DNA from: Herbaspirillum sp. GW103
GTDB taxonomy: Bacteria; Pseudomonadota; Gammaproteobacteria; Burkholderiales; Burkholderiaceae_D
Direction of reading: 5' to 3'
NCBI RefSeq assembly: GCF_000261365.1
Contig: NZ_AJVC01000002.1
Span: forward strand, 62,001 to 126,000
DNA length: 64,000 nucleotides
Part shown: one piece after another, positions 7,338 through 16,502 of the stretch
Layout of the letters: every line of letters starts with the position of its first letter
How positions within the stretch are numbered: the first letter of the stretch is position 1
The notes under the pieces: model-generated
Told to the model about the DNA's origin: nothing
What the model saw: only the letters and a program-made list of their open reading frames with translations
The model's database searches: none
Made by a program: the position numbers and the translations under genes

Positions 7338-8135
7338 TCAGTTGCGGGTGGCGATGGAAGGATAGTCGCCGCAGCCTTCCGGCCAGGGCGTGAGGATTTC
7401 ATAGCCCTTGGCGGTGACCACCACCATGTGTTCCCACTGGGCCGACAGCGAGCCGTCGGCGGTCAGGACGGTCCAGCCGTCGTCGAGCTGGCGGGTATGG
7501 CGCTTGCCGGCGTTCAACATCGGTTCGATGGTGAAGATCATGCCTTCCTTGAGTGGCAGTCCGCTGTTGCGCTGGCCGTAGTGCAGCACTTGTGGTTCAT
7601 CGTGATAGATGGTGCCGATGCCGTGGCCGCAGTATTCGCGCACTACCGAGAAGCCGTCGCGCTGCGCCACGGTCTGGATGGCGTGGCCGATATCGCCCAG
7701 GGTCGCGCCCGGGCGCACCGCGCGGATGCCCGCGCACATGGCCTCATAGGTGGTGTTGACCAGCTTGCGCGCGGTGGCGTTGGGGGAGCCGACCAAGTAC
7801 ATGCGGCTGCAGTCGCCGTACCAGCCATCCTTGATGACGGCCACGTCGATGTTGATGATGTCGCCATCCTTGAGCACCTGGCCACCCGGGATGCCATGGC
7901 AGATCACGTCGTTGACGGAACTGCAGATGGTCTTGGGGAAGCCGTGGTAGCCGATGTTGGCGGGGGTGGCCTGTTGCACCTTGACGATGTGGTCATGGCA
8001 GATGCGGTCCAGCTCGTCGGTGGTGACCCCGGCCTTGACGTGCTCGGCCACGATGTGCAGCACTTCGGCCGCCAGTTGCCCGGCCACGCGGGCCTGGGCG
8101 ATTTCTGCGGCGGTGCGCAGCTTCACTTTTCTCAT
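7338..8135 (-). CDS. map: Type I methionine aminopeptidase
   Basis: The 265-residue enzyme removes the N-terminal methionine from nascent proteins. It shows the pita-bread fold signatures: NEDICHGIP-type motif as NDVICHGIP (about 78-86), the metal ligands in IINIDVAVIKDGWYGDCSRM, the histidine in YCGHGIGTIYHDEPQV, FTIEPMLN and the closing WTVLTADGSLSAQWEHMVVV. The start at 8135 (MRKVKLRTAAEI) gives the normal family length; an in-frame upstream extension to 8219 is low-complexity. It is not linked to rpsB/tsf here, so it may be one of several map paralogues. Confidence 0.93.
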   Translation of the reverse strand: MRKVKLRTAAEIAQARVAGQLAAEVLHIVAEHVKAGVTTDELDRICHDHIVKVQQATPANIGYHGFPKTICSSVNDVICHGIPGGQVLKDGDIINIDVAVIKDGWYGDCSRMYLVGSPNATARKLVNTTYEAMCAGIRAVRPGATLGDIGHAIQTVAQRDGFSVVREYCGHGIGTIYHDEPQVLHYGQRNSGLPLKEGMIFTIEPMLNAGKRHTRQLDDGWTVLTADGSLSAQWEHMVVVTAKGYEILTPWPEGCGDYPSIATRN

Positions 8136-8370
8136 GCTTGTCTGTTCGGTGGGTGCCGCGCGGTGCGCAGCGGTCGTTCGGGCGACTATTTTAGCCGGGC
8201 TGGCAGGCGGCTGCCGCATCGCTCCGTGTTCCTGGCGATTTTTCGAGGAAGGATGCAGAATTTTTCAGACAGCGGTGCTGGCGCAGACTTGTCAGTAGAA
8301 TCGATGCAAACGGCATGATTCATTCACTGCATTGATCAATCCCACAGCATCACCGACCACAACGGACTCC

Positions 8371-9282
8371 ATGGAACTGAGGCAACTGCGCCAATTCATC
8401 GCGCTGGCAGAAGAAAAAAGTTTTACCCGGGCGGCCACGCGCTGCCATGTCGTGCAATCGGCGCTGTCGTCCTCGATCCGCCTGCTGGAAGAAGAACTGG
8501 CGGCCGCATTGTTCGTGCGCACCACGCGCCGGGTGGAGCTGACGGCGGCTGGCGAAGCCTTCCTGGAGAGCGCGCGCCGTTCGCTGGCGGCCCTGGAGCA
8601 GGGGGCTACCGACGTGGCCGACGTCAATGCCATGCGGCGCGGCCGGCTTTGCATCGGCACGGTACAGAGCCTGCCCTCCTTTGTTGATCTGCCGGCGCTG
8701 CTGGCACGTTTTCACCGTCGCCATCCGGCGGTGGAGGTGCGGCTGTGCCAGGGGGCGGCGGGCGAACTGAACGAGAAGATCGATGCCCGCCAGCTGGACC
8801 TGGCCATCCTGCCCATCGAGGAAAGCGGGGAGGGTTTGCAGCAACACATCATCGCCTGCGACGAACTGGTGCTGGCCTGCCACCCCGGCCATCGCCTGGG
8901 CAAGGCGCGTTCGGTGACGCTGGAACAACTGGCCGGCGAGGGTTTCGTCGATTTTGAAACCGGGTTGGGCACGCGTGCGCTGGTCGATCGCGGTTTTGCC
9001 GAAGCGGGCCTGCGGCGTCGTGTGGCCTTTGAGGTGAGTGACCTGGTGACCTTGCTGGATCTGGTCGGGCATGGGCTGGGCGTGGCGCTGTTGCCGCGCG
9101 ACCTGGTGCGCTCGCGGCGGGGCAAGCTGGCTTGCATCAAGCTGCGCGGGGTGGAGTTGTGCTGGGAACTGGTGGTTACGCACAAAGCGGCGGCCCGCAA
9201 TGGCGTGCTGGTGCTCGATGCGGCACCGGCGGCGTTTCTGGCCTTGTTGATGGAGCAGGCGCAGGCCCGGGAAAAAAGCTGA
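8371..9282 (+). CDS. LysR-family transcriptional regulator
   Basis: The 303-residue protein starts MELRQLRQFIALAEEKSFTR with the LysR winged helix-turn-helix (residues 1-60, including QSALSSSIRLLEEELAAALF). A periplasmic-binding-protein-like effector domain follows (about 90-295, with GTVQSLPSFVDLPALLARFH). It is divergent from map and convergent with the MFS gene, so its usual divergent target is unclear. The effector domain resembles aromatic-acid or quinate-type LysR proteins only in general terms; the ligand is unknown. Confidence 0.88.
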   Translation: MELRQLRQFIALAEEKSFTRAATRCHVVQSALSSSIRLLEEELAAALFVRTTRRVELTAAGEAFLESARRSLAALEQGATDVADVNAMRRGRLCIGTVQSLPSFVDLPALLARFHRRHPAVEVRLCQGAAGELNEKIDARQLDLAILPIEESGEGLQQHIIACDELVLACHPGHRLGKARSVTLEQLAGEGFVDFETGLGTRALVDRGFAEAGLRRRVAFEVSDLVTLLDLVGHGLGVALLPRDLVRSRRGKLACIKLRGVELCWELVVTHKAAARNGVLVLDAAPAAFLALLMEQAQAREKS

Positions 9283-9479
9283 ATCAGCGGCCCGGCAGGA
9301 TTGCGCCCCGCTCGGCGCGGCATGTTGGATGACCGGCCCGCGTCCTCGAACAAGGCCGCATGACAACGCGGCACTACCATCAGCACGCGATGTCCTGCGC
9401 TTGGGTGGTTTCAGGGCGATATGAAGACAGCTTCAGGTGGGGGCGCCACCGTAGCCGGTTTCCGTCGCCCCTGTGGGCG

Positions 9480-10652
9480 TCAGATGAAGCGTTTGACCGC
9501 CCGAGGCCCGAACAGTGCCACCACCATCATTACCAGCGCCACCCCCACGAAGCTCACCCGCAGCCCCAGGTGCTCGGCCACGCCACCGATGCACACCGGC
9601 CCCAGCAGCATGCCGACGTAGGCAAAGCGTGCCACGGCGGCGATGCTTTCGGCGGCGGGCATGCCCGGCACGCGGGCCGCTGCCAGGAAGAAGATCGGCA
9701 TCAGGTTGGCAATCCCCAGTCCGGCCAGCAGCAGCCCGGCCATGGTCGCCAGCGGGGTCGGCAAGGTCGCCGCCAATGCGATGCCGGCAGCACCCGCCAC
9801 GCCGCTCCAGAGCAAGGTACGCAGGCCGCCGATGCGGGCGCGGATGCGGTCGCCCGTCAGGCGCCCGGCGGCCATGCCGGTAGAAAACGCGGCGTAGCTG
9901 TAGCTGACCCAGGCGGCGGGCGACTGGGCGATGTCGCGCATGTATACCGCAGCCCAGTCATACATGCCGCCCTCGCACATGAGCGCCAGGAAGGAGATCA
10001 TGCCCAGCACCAGCACCATGCGGCGGGCCGACCTGTCGCTGCCGGGCGTGGCTGCCGTTTCGTCATGGGCATCGTCAGGCAGGGCGAAGGGGCCGATGGA
10101 CAAGGCCACCGACAGCGTCACCACTGCCACCAGCCCGGCATGGGCCAGCGGCGACAGGCCGGGCAGGGCGCCCAGGGCCGAACCGGCGATACCACCGATG
10201 CTGAACATGGCATGCAGGGTGGACATGATGGGCCGGCTGCGGCGACCTTCCACCAACGCGGCCTGGACCGACATCGCGACGTCAAAAGCCGCCATGGCGC
10301 TGCCGAACACCAGCAGCAGCGCCACCAGCATCCAGAACTGCGGCGCCAGCGGAATCAGCAGCAGCGTGGCCGCGTAGAGGATGCCGGCCTGGCGCAAGGC
10401 GCGCGCGCTGCCCACTCGCGCAATCCATTTGCCGGACTGGCCCATGGTCAGCAGGGCTCCCCCGGCCACGGCCAGCATGGCCAGCGACAACACCGCGTCC
10501 GACAGGGCGAAGCGATCCTTCACCGAGGGAATCAGGATGCCCCAGGTGGCGAAGGTGGCACCATTGACGAAGAACTGCGCCATGGTGGCGCGGGTGGCGT
10601 GGCGGATGCGGTGTGGTTCGCAAGCGGGTGCGGATGAGCTGCCTGAAAGCAT
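9480..10652 (-). CDS. MFS transporter (YbjJ-like)
   Basis: The 390-residue protein has about 12 predicted hydrophobic helices, for example NGATFATWGILIPSVKDRF (first), LSLAMLAVAGGALLTMG, LIPLAPQFWMLVALLLVFG and MVLVLGMISFLALMCEGG. The order and the motif W-G-x-x-I-P-x-x-K near the start resemble the YbjJ/fucose-permease-related MFS branch. The substrate is unknown. An upstream inverted repeat (10814-10831) and a dgoD terminator separate it from the galactonate operon, so it is probably transcribed on its own. Confidence 0.85.
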   Translation of the reverse strand: MLSGSSSAPACEPHRIRHATRATMAQFFVNGATFATWGILIPSVKDRFALSDAVLSLAMLAVAGGALLTMGQSGKWIARVGSARALRQAGILYAATLLLIPLAPQFWMLVALLLVFGSAMAAFDVAMSVQAALVEGRRSRPIMSTLHAMFSIGGIAGSALGALPGLSPLAHAGLVAVVTLSVALSIGPFALPDDAHDETAATPGSDRSARRMVLVLGMISFLALMCEGGMYDWAAVYMRDIAQSPAAWVSYSYAAFSTGMAAGRLTGDRIRARIGGLRTLLWSGVAGAAGIALAATLPTPLATMAGLLLAGLGIANLMPIFFLAAARVPGMPAAESIAAVARFAYVGMLLGPVCIGGVAEHLGLRVSFVGVALVMMVVALFGPRAVKRFI

Positions 10653-10971
10653 GGAGAGGTCTGGCGAAAGTCAAAGAGCGTCACTGTGCCAGTTTTTGAT
10701 TCATTCGTTAAATGGATTATTCAGATCGGCTTGATCGATTCCACAGATGAATGTGGTGGCTCTCGCCGCAGCGCAGTAGGGCGTGCCGCGCCGGATTTCA
10801 CTGGAAAGGGCACTTTCAGCGTTTGCTGAAACCCCTCAATCTGGTGAAATGGCACACCGTATTCTTGTCGAACACAAGCTGCCTCCAGCCTCAAGGTACG
10901 CAAAAAAACCCGGCCAGCTTGCGCCGGACCGGGTTGAGGGACTACCGAGGAGGAGGTTTCGGCTTATCGCT
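10653..10971. other. Intergenic region between MFS gene and dgoD
   Basis: 319 bp without a supported gene. It holds the dgoD terminator (10902-10935) and a short inverted repeat, TTTCAGC-GTTT-GCTGAAA (10814-10831), of the size expected for a regulator site or weak hairpin upstream of the MFS gene. The rest shows nothing recognisable. Confidence 0.5.
10902..10935 (-). terminator. Terminator after dgoD
   Basis: On the minus strand AACCCGG (complement of 10929-10935) and CCGGGTT (complement of 10907-10913) enclose a GC-rich loop and run into a T7 tract (complement of A's at 10902-10908). It lies about 37 bp after the dgoD stop and should end the galM-dgoK-dgoA-dgoD transcript. Confidence 0.75.
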
Positions 10972-12120
10972 TTACCATTCGGCAAAGCTGCCATCCTTGT
11001 GGCGCCAGATCGGGTTGCGCCAGCGGTGGCCGACTTCGGCGCGCTGACGGACATATTCTTCATTGATCTCGATGCCCAGGCCCGGGCCTTGCGGGATCTT
11101 GACGTAGCCGTCTTCATACGCGAACACGTTCTTGTCGCGGATGTAGTCCAGCAGGTCATTGCTTTCGTTGTAGTGGATGCCCAGGCTCTGCTCCTGGATG
11201 AAGGCGTTGTAGCTGCCGGCATCGACCTGCAGGCAGGACGCCAGTGCGATCGGGCCCAGCGGGCAGTGCAGCGCCAGCGCCACGTCGTAGGCTTCGGCCA
11301 TCATGGCGATCTTGCGGGTCTCGGTGATGCCGCCGGCGTGCGAGACGTCGGGCTGGATGATGTCCACGTAACCCTCGGAGAGGATGCGCTTGAAGTCCCA
11401 GCGCGAATACAGACGCTCGCCCAGCGCGATCGGGGTCGAGGTCAGGTGGGCGATTTCCTTCAGGGCTTCCGAGTTCTCCGACAGCACCGGCTCTTCGATG
11501 AACATCAGCTTGTACGGCTCCAGTTCCTTGATCAGGACCTTGGCCATGGGCTTGTGCACGCGGCCATGGAAGTCCACGCCGATGCCCACGTTCGGGCCCA
11601 CCGCTTCACGCACGGCTTGCACATTGGCCAGGGTCAGTTCGATCTTGTCGTGGCTGTCGATGAATTGCAGTTCTTCGGTGCCGTTCATCTTCACGGCGGT
11701 GAAACCGCGCGCCACCGCGTTCTTGGCCGCAGCAGCGGTATCGGCCGGCCGGTCGCCGCCGATCCAGGAATACACGCGAATCGAGTTGCGCACCGCGCCA
11801 CCGAGCAACTGGTGCACCGGTACGCCCAGGGCCTTGCCCTTGATGTCCCACAGGGCCTGGTCGATGCCGGCCAGGGCGCTCATGTGGATGGCACCGCCAC
11901 GATAGAAACCGCCGCGATAGAGCACGGTCCAGTGGTCCTCGATGTTGCGCGGGTCCTTGCCGACCAGGTAGTCGGCCAGTTCGTCCACGGCAGCGGCCAC
12001 GCTGTGCGCGCGGCCTTCCACGATGGGCTCACCCCAGCCGACGATACCTTCGTCGGTCTCGATCTTGAGGAAGCACCAGCGCGGGGGCACGATGAAGGTG
12101 GAGATCGTGGTGATTTTCAT
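10972..12120 (-). CDS. dgoD: D-galactonate dehydratase
   Basis: The 382-residue enolase-superfamily enzyme (same length as E. coli DgoD) converts D-galactonate to 2-keto-3-deoxy-D-galactonate. Visible residues: the lysine in [10 protein letters not shown], acid/base Asp and His in [13 protein letters not shown], metal-binding glutamates in MFIEEPV and [12 protein letters not shown], the catalytic histidine in [14 protein letters not shown] and the glutamate in [13 protein letters not shown]. It ends the galM-dgoK-dgoA-dgoD operon. A 9-bp tandem repeat lies between dgoA and this gene (12191-12226), so it may have separate translational or transcriptional input. Confidence 0.95.
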   Translation of the reverse strand: MKITTISTFIVPPRWCFLKIETDEGIVGWGEPIVEGRAHSVAAAVDELADYLVGKDPRNIEDHWTVLYRGGFYRGGAIHMSALAGIDQALWDIKGKALGVPVHQLLGGAVRNSIRVYSWIGGDRPADTAAAAKNAVARGFTAVKMNGTEELQFIDSHDKIELTLANVQAVREAVGPNVGIGVDFHGRVHKPMAKVLIKELEPYKLMFIEEPVLSENSEALKEIAHLTSTPIALGERLYSRWDFKRILSEGYVDIIQPDVSHAGGITETRKIAMMAEAYDVALALHCPLGPIALASCLQVDAGSYNAFIQEQSLGIHYNESNDLLDYIRDKNVFAYEDGYVKIPQGPGLGIEINEEYVRQRAEVGHRWRNPIWRHKDGSFAEW

Positions 12121-12190
12121 TGTTCTGTCCGGTTATGCGTTTAATCTGTTGTGCAGATGAATGATCGCCATGCGATCGGTGACGACGATG

Positions 12191-12226
12191 TATGTCCTGT
12201 ATGTCTTGTATGTCTTGTATGTCTTG
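12191..12226. repeat. 9-bp tandem repeat, four copies, upstream of dgoD
   Basis: TATGTCCTG followed by three exact copies of TATGTCTTG fill 36 bp in the 115-bp gap between the dgoA stop and the dgoD start. The unit is not in a coding gene. Copy number could vary by slippage and change spacing upstream of dgoD. Confidence 0.8.
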
Positions 12227-12235
12227 TGAGCGAAA

Positions 12236-12874
12236 TCAGCCCAGCGCCTGCCAGGCGGCCACGAAGGCCTGCGCGCGCGAACGCACGGCATCGGCGCTCA
12301 GGCCCGGGGTGTAGAGCGCAGAACCCAGGCCGAAGCCGGAGGCACCCGCCGCGCGGAACACGGCCATGCCTTCGGGGGTGATGCCACCCACGGGCAGCAG
12401 GGCGATGTCGCGGGCGATCACGGCACGCCAGGCCTTGACCACCTGCGGGCCCAGCTGCTCAGCCGGGAACATCTTGAGCACATCGGCCCCATTGTCCAAG
12501 GCCGCAAAGGCCTCGGTCACGGTGGCCACGCCCGGGGCGCTGTAGAGGCCAGCCTCGCGCGCCGCACGGATCACGGCGCCATCGCTGTGCGGCATGACGA
12601 TCAACTCACCCCCGGCATCCTTGACCTCCTGCACCTGGGTCGGTTTCAAGACGGTGCCGGCACCGACGATGCAGTCGGCCGGCAGGCTCTTGCGCAGGAT
12701 GCTGATGCTGGCCAGCGGTGCGGGCGAATTGAGCGGGACTTCGATGATGCGAAAGCCGCTCTCGTAGAGGGCAGCGCCGATGGCTTGGGCTTCCTCATTG
12801 CGCACACCGCGCAGGATGGCGATCATGCCGGTACTGCGCAGGGCGTCGTGGAATCGTTGGGAGTGGGTGGTCAT
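12236..12874 (-). CDS. dgoA: 2-dehydro-3-deoxy-6-phosphogalactonate aldolase
   Basis: The 212-residue class I aldolase cleaves 2-keto-3-deoxy-6-phosphogalactonate to pyruvate and D-glyceraldehyde-3-phosphate. It has the KDPG/KDPGal aldolase pattern: GMIAILRGV near the start, the glutamate in IEVPLNSP, GAGTVL, the Schiff-base lysine in VLKMFPAEQLGP and the phosphate-binding PVGGITPEGM and GFGLGSALY. The start at 12874 (MTTHSQRFHDAL) gives the usual family length. It sits between dgoK and dgoD in the same operon, completing the phosphorylating lower half of the De Ley-Doudoroff pathway. Confidence 0.94.
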   Translation of the reverse strand: MTTHSQRFHDALRSTGMIAILRGVRNEEAQAIGAALYESGFRIIEVPLNSPAPLASISILRKSLPADCIVGAGTVLKPTQVQEVKDAGGELIVMPHSDGAVIRAAREAGLYSAPGVATVTEAFAALDNGADVLKMFPAEQLGPQVVKAWRAVIARDIALLPVGGITPEGMAVFRAAGASGFGLGSALYTPGLSADAVRSRAQAFVAAWQALG

Positions 12875-12917
12875 GGTCTTTTTCGTGATGCGGGGTACGT
12901 TGTGCAGTGAGGGGCGA

Positions 12918-13883
12918 TCAGGCCAGCAGACCGGCGTGCTGCGCCAGTATCCACAGGCCCGTTTCGGTGGCGGCGTCGGCCTGGCTGGCCGGGCCCAGTC
13001 CATACAGGTCCAGGGCCAGCTGGTAGCGGCGGCACAGGCCGGGGTCGCCGATGAGGACGATGTCCGGGGTGGACGGATACAGGCGCTTGAGTGCGGCGAT
13101 CTCGTGGCCGATCAACAGGCCTGACAGGTAGTCCGGCTGCGCCTCGGCCGCCAGCGCGCCGGTCAGGCCCAGGGTACGGCTGCTGAAGATGTTGGACAGT
13201 ACGCCGCTCTGGCCCTGCTCGCTCTTTGCCACACCGGCACCGCGCAGAAAGGCTTCGTCGTCGGCCACCTCGGGCTTGTGCATGGTGCGTCCGAGAATGG
13301 TGTGGGCACACAGGGCGCCATAGACTTCGCCGGTCATGAAGGTGTCGAAATGCGCGATGCGTCCCTCAAGCACGCGCACCCACTTGGAATGCGTGCCGGG
13401 CAGGCCGATCAGCAGTTCGCGCTCCTGGCGGGTTTGCAGGGCACCGATGACCTGGGTCTCTTCGCCGCGCATGACGTTGGGTAGCGTCCCCTGTTCCAGC
13501 AGGCCCGGCACGATCCACAGAGGGCGACCCAGACCGGTATCGACTTCGGTCAGCTGGCGGCCGATCAGCGCGGGGGCCAGCGGTACGTTCAGGTAGGCGG
13601 CTTCGCGCCAGCCCTGCTTGCTGCCGACCATGCCGGCGGCAATCAGAGGAGCGGCGGGGGCCGCCTTGAGCCAGTCTGCGCAGGCTGCTTCCAGCGCCGC
13701 GCGGTAGGGTGCCTGGGCATCTTCGCCATGGCCGACGGCTGGCAGGTTCATGATGCCCCACGGATGGGCGCGGCGCTCGACCACCTGGCCGCTGCCATCG
13801 AAACGATAGCAGCGCAGCGAGGAGGTCCCCCAGTCTAGGGCGATCAGGGCACAGTCTTGATTCAATTCCTGGTTCATCTTCAT
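12918..13883 (-). CDS. dgoK: 2-dehydro-3-deoxygalactonokinase
   Basis: The 321-residue kinase phosphorylates 2-keto-3-deoxygalactonate at C6 with ATP. Motifs of the DgoK family are present: the phosphate-1 loop LIALDWGTSSLRCYRF at the N-terminus, AAGMVGSKQGW, LPGTHSKWV, the glycine-rich FLRGAG and the adenosine-binding VLIGDPGLCRRY near the C-terminus. It starts only about 10 bp after the galM stop and is followed by dgoA after 43 bp, so the genes are cotranscribed. Confidence 0.94.
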   Translation of the reverse strand: MKMNQELNQDCALIALDWGTSSLRCYRFDGSGQVVERRAHPWGIMNLPAVGHGEDAQAPYRAALEAACADWLKAAPAAPLIAAGMVGSKQGWREAAYLNVPLAPALIGRQLTEVDTGLGRPLWIVPGLLEQGTLPNVMRGEETQVIGALQTRQERELLIGLPGTHSKWVRVLEGRIAHFDTFMTGEVYGALCAHTILGRTMHKPEVADDEAFLRGAGVAKSEQGQSGVLSNIFSSRTLGLTGALAAEAQPDYLSGLLIGHEIAALKRLYPSTPDIVLIGDPGLCRRYQLALDLYGLGPASQADAATETGLWILAQHAGLLA

Positions 13884-13892
13884 GAGGGCGCG

Positions 13893-14867
13893 TCAGCGCG
13901 CAAGGCTCGTTTGTCGGGGAGTGCCCTGCACCGGGTCCTGGGCGATCTCGCAGACCGTGAAGCGGGTCAGCAGTACCATGTCCTCACCCGGGGCCAGGGC
14001 GATCAGGCCGGGTTGCTTGGGCAGGTGGAAGGCATCGATGGGATGCGTGACCGGCTCCAGGCAGAAATACGGCAGGCCATTGGGGCGGAACATCAGCACA
14101 TAGCCGCTGCGATCCGTGGTGTGCATCTGCAGGCGCAGGCCGCGCGTGGGATCTTCGATCATGGCCAGGCCATCCCAGCCCTCGAAGCAATTGTCGATCA
14201 GGCCGCCCTGCAGCGATGCGGCGCGGTTGTAGTCCCAGTCGGCCGGCAGTTCACGCGAGAAAGCCGTCGGGATGCGATCCGGTCCCGACAGCCACACCCC
14301 GCGCGAGCGGAATTGCAGGCGGGTTTGTGCGTCATGCAGGAAATACGGATGCAGGCCCAGACCGTAGGGCAGGGTCTCGTCGCCGGTGTTGGTCACGCGC
14401 AGTTCGATTTCCAGCGCATTCTCGCGCAGGGTCAGCACCTGGCGCGCACGATAGACATAAGGGTTGCCGTCACAGCGATCCGAGTCCAGTTCCAGGGTCA
14501 TGCGGTCCTCGGCCTGGGCCACGATGGACCACGCCTGACGCCAGCTGTCGCCGTGGATGGGATAGGGTTCGCCGGCGCGGTTGGGTGCCAGCGGGTAATG
14601 CTTGCCGTTGAACTCGAAGCCGCCGCCGGTGATGCGATTGGACCAGGGCAGCAGCGGGAAGCACGCGGTCGCGTACAGTTTGGCCGGGTCGGCACTCCAA
14701 GGGCGCAGCAGCGGCAGCCACTTGCGCTCACGCTGCCATTCCCAGCCGGCCAGTGCGCCGCCTAGCGCTGGCAGCACGTGCAGACGCTGGCGCCCCGATT
14801 GCAGGGTATGGATTTCCGGCAGCCCCTGGGCGCCTGCGGGTTGGGCATCGCTTGCTCGGGATGGCAT
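13893..14867 (-). CDS. galM: Aldose 1-epimerase (mutarotase)
   Basis: A 324-residue member of the aldose 1-epimerase family that interconverts alpha and beta anomers of galactose or related aldoses. Typical landmarks are CFPLLPWSNRI, HYPLAPN with IHGDSWRQAW (substrate histidine), LGLHPYFL (second histidine), YVLMFRPNGLPYFCLEP (conserved glutamate region) and the C-terminal GEDMVLLTRF strand. Start 14867 was preferred for family length; 14903 and 14987 are in-frame alternatives and none has a strong ribosome site. It heads the dgo operon, where it would supply the anomer used by galactose dehydrogenase. Confidence 0.88.
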   Translation of the reverse strand: MPSRASDAQPAGAQGLPEIHTLQSGRQRLHVLPALGGALAGWEWQRERKWLPLLRPWSADPAKLYATACFPLLPWSNRITGGGFEFNGKHYPLAPNRAGEPYPIHGDSWRQAWSIVAQAEDRMTLELDSDRCDGNPYVYRARQVLTLRENALEIELRVTNTGDETLPYGLGLHPYFLHDAQTRLQFRSRGVWLSGPDRIPTAFSRELPADWDYNRAASLQGGLIDNCFEGWDGLAMIEDPTRGLRLQMHTTDRSGYVLMFRPNGLPYFCLEPVTHPIDAFHLPKQPGLIALAPGEDMVLLTRFTVCEIAQDPVQGTPRQTSLAR

Positions 14868-15398
14868 GGTGTCTCGTATCTTGTTATGGAGTGCTGCGTG
14901 CATCGTCGGCACAGGGACGCGTTGTCCAACGCGTCGTCCCTCTTGGGGCTGTCTGAAGTCGTCGGCAGGAAGAGGGAGTCGGTTCACGTGGGTTCGCGCC
15001 CGGTCTTCATGCAGTGCGCTTCAAAAAAAATCTGGCTGATCCTATCACTGCACTCCGATAGGGAATAATGAAAAAAACATCGCAAACGATATCAAAAATG
15101 CGCGCCGCATGCCGGCAAGCAAAACGACCGGGCTGCGTGCCCCGGTACGCCTCACGAAGAGACCGGTTGCTTCCAACGATGTGCGAAACGATATCGAGAA
15201 ACATTAAAAATTCATTGGATACGGATTGGTCGCTTGCCTAATATTGAGCGCGAATCAAGGGCGATCAGGGCTGTCCGCGATTCCAACCGCACCGCGCCGC
15301 TTCCAATTCATACCTACAAATCAAACGCATTGCGGCGCAGCGCACCCCACGCATAGAAAAAAGGGAAGTCCACAATTCCCTGCCAACGGAGACTGACA
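14868..15398. promoter_or_regulatory. Divergent control region galM operon / ytfQ
   Basis: 531 bp between the two divergent sugar operons. It contains two exact copies of AAACGATATC, at 15084-15093 and 15186-15195. The second extends to the palindrome CGATATCG (15189-15196), 18 bp before a plausible -35 box. A CGATATCG-type core could bind a LacI/GalR-type regulator, but none was recognised in the window. No gene is supported in this stretch. Confidence 0.55.
15215..15244 (+). promoter_or_regulatory. Probable sigma-70 promoter of ytfQ operon
   Basis: TTGGAT (15215-15220) and TAATAT (15239-15244) are separated by 18 bp, close to consensus. They lie about 150 bp before ytfQ and just downstream of the CGATATCG palindrome. 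This is the only good match I see in the region. Confidence 0.5.
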
Positions 15399-16373
15399 AT
15401 GAACTCGAAGAGAAGAGCGCTTCTGGGCGCAGCCATTTGCATGAGCCTGGGCAGCAGCGCCGTGAGCTTCTCGGCCTTTGCCGCCGACAAACCACTGACC
15501 ATGGGCTTCTCGCAGGTGGGTGCCGAAAGTGAATGGCGCACCGCCAATACCGTTTCGATCAAGGAGGCCGCCAAGGCGGCCGGTGTCAACCTGAAATTCG
15601 CCGACGCCCAGCAGAAGCAGGAAAACCAGGTCAAGGCGATCCGCTCCTTCATCGCGCAAAAGGTCGACGTGATCGCCTTCTCCCCGGTGGTGGAATCGGG
15701 CTGGGAAACCGTGCTGCGTGAGGCCAAGGCTGCCAAGATCCCGGTGATCCTGACCGACCGCGCCGTCAATGTCAGCGACAAGTCGCTCTATGTCACCTTC
15801 ATCGGTTCGGACTTCGTGGAGGAAGGCCGTCGCGCCGGCCGCTGGCTGCTGGAGAAGGCCAAGTCCATGCCGGCCGGTGATATCAACATCGTGGAATTGC
15901 AGGGTACCGTGGGTTCGGCCCCGGCCATCGATCGCAAGGCTGGCTTCGAAGAAGTCATCAAGAGCGAACCGCGCCTGAAGATCATCCGTTCGCAGACCGG
16001 CGACTTCACCCGCGCCAAGGGCAAGGAAGTGATGGAAGCCTTCCTCAAGGCCGAGGGCAAGAAGATCAATGTGCTCTTCGCCCACAACGACGACATGGCC
16101 ATCGGCGCCATCCAGGCCATCGAAGAGGCAGGTCTCAAGCCCGGCAAGGACATCACCATCATCTCCATCGATGGCGTCAAGGGCGCCTTCGAAGCCATGA
16201 TGGCCGGCAAGCTCAATGTGACCGTGGAATGCAGCCCGCTGCTGGGCCCGCAACTGATGCAGGTGGCCAAGGACATCAAGGCAGGCAAGGAAGTCCCCAA
16301 GCGCATCACCACCGTGGAAGGCGTTTTCCCGGCCGAAGTGGCCGCCAAGGAATTCCCCAACCGCAAGTACTGA
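15399..16373 (+). CDS. ytfQ: Galactofuranose-type ABC transporter, substrate-binding protein
   Basis: A 324-residue periplasmic sugar-binding protein with a signal peptide ending near SAFAADKP. The mature part starts LTMGFSQVGAESEWR, which together with VIAFSPVVESGWE, FIGSDFVEEG, VGSAPAIDRKAGF, LFAHNDDMAIGAIQA and IISIDGVKGAF matches YtfQ closely. E. coli YtfQ binds galactofuranose and galactopyranose. A GGAG ribosome site precedes the start. It heads the ytfQRT-yjfF operon, divergent from galM-dgo, which suits galactose uptake feeding the dgo pathway. A hairpin after the gene (16394-16420) may favour its expression over the membrane parts. Confidence 0.92.
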   Translation: MNSKRRALLGAAICMSLGSSAVSFSAFAADKPLTMGFSQVGAESEWRTANTVSIKEAAKAAGVNLKFADAQQKQENQVKAIRSFIAQKVDVIAFSPVVESGWETVLREAKAAKIPVILTDRAVNVSDKSLYVTFIGSDFVEEGRRAGRWLLEKAKSMPAGDINIVELQGTVGSAPAIDRKAGFEEVIKSEPRLKIIRSQTGDFTRAKGKEVMEAFLKAEGKKINVLFAHNDDMAIGAIQAIEEAGLKPGKDITIISIDGVKGAFEAMMAGKLNVTVECSPLLGPQLMQVAKDIKAGKEVPKRITTVEGVFPAEVAAKEFPNRKY

Positions 16374-16393
16374 TCGCGGCATGACGGCCCGAC

Positions 16394-16420
16394 GCGCGCA
16401 CTGGAGCTTCCAGGGCGCGC
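16394..16420 (+). terminator. Intra-operon hairpin between ytfQ and ytfR
   Basis: GCGCGC and CTGGA pair with TCCAG and GCGCGC with one mismatch and a GCT loop. There is no U-tract, so it is more likely an mRNA-stabilising or attenuating hairpin in the 129-bp gap after the binding-protein gene than a full stop. Confidence 0.4.
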
Positions 16421-16502
16421 GCCGTGCTGGTTTGGCCTGATGCCGGGCGCTGCTTGCGCAGCGTCCCTGCATCGGGGTTCCGATGGTTCTGATGGAGTTG
16501 CG

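Noticed and set aside
10783-12144. A 453-codon plus-strand frame over dgoD
   Set aside because: It is the antisense of a fully conserved DgoD with all catalytic residues, and its translation is low-complexity.
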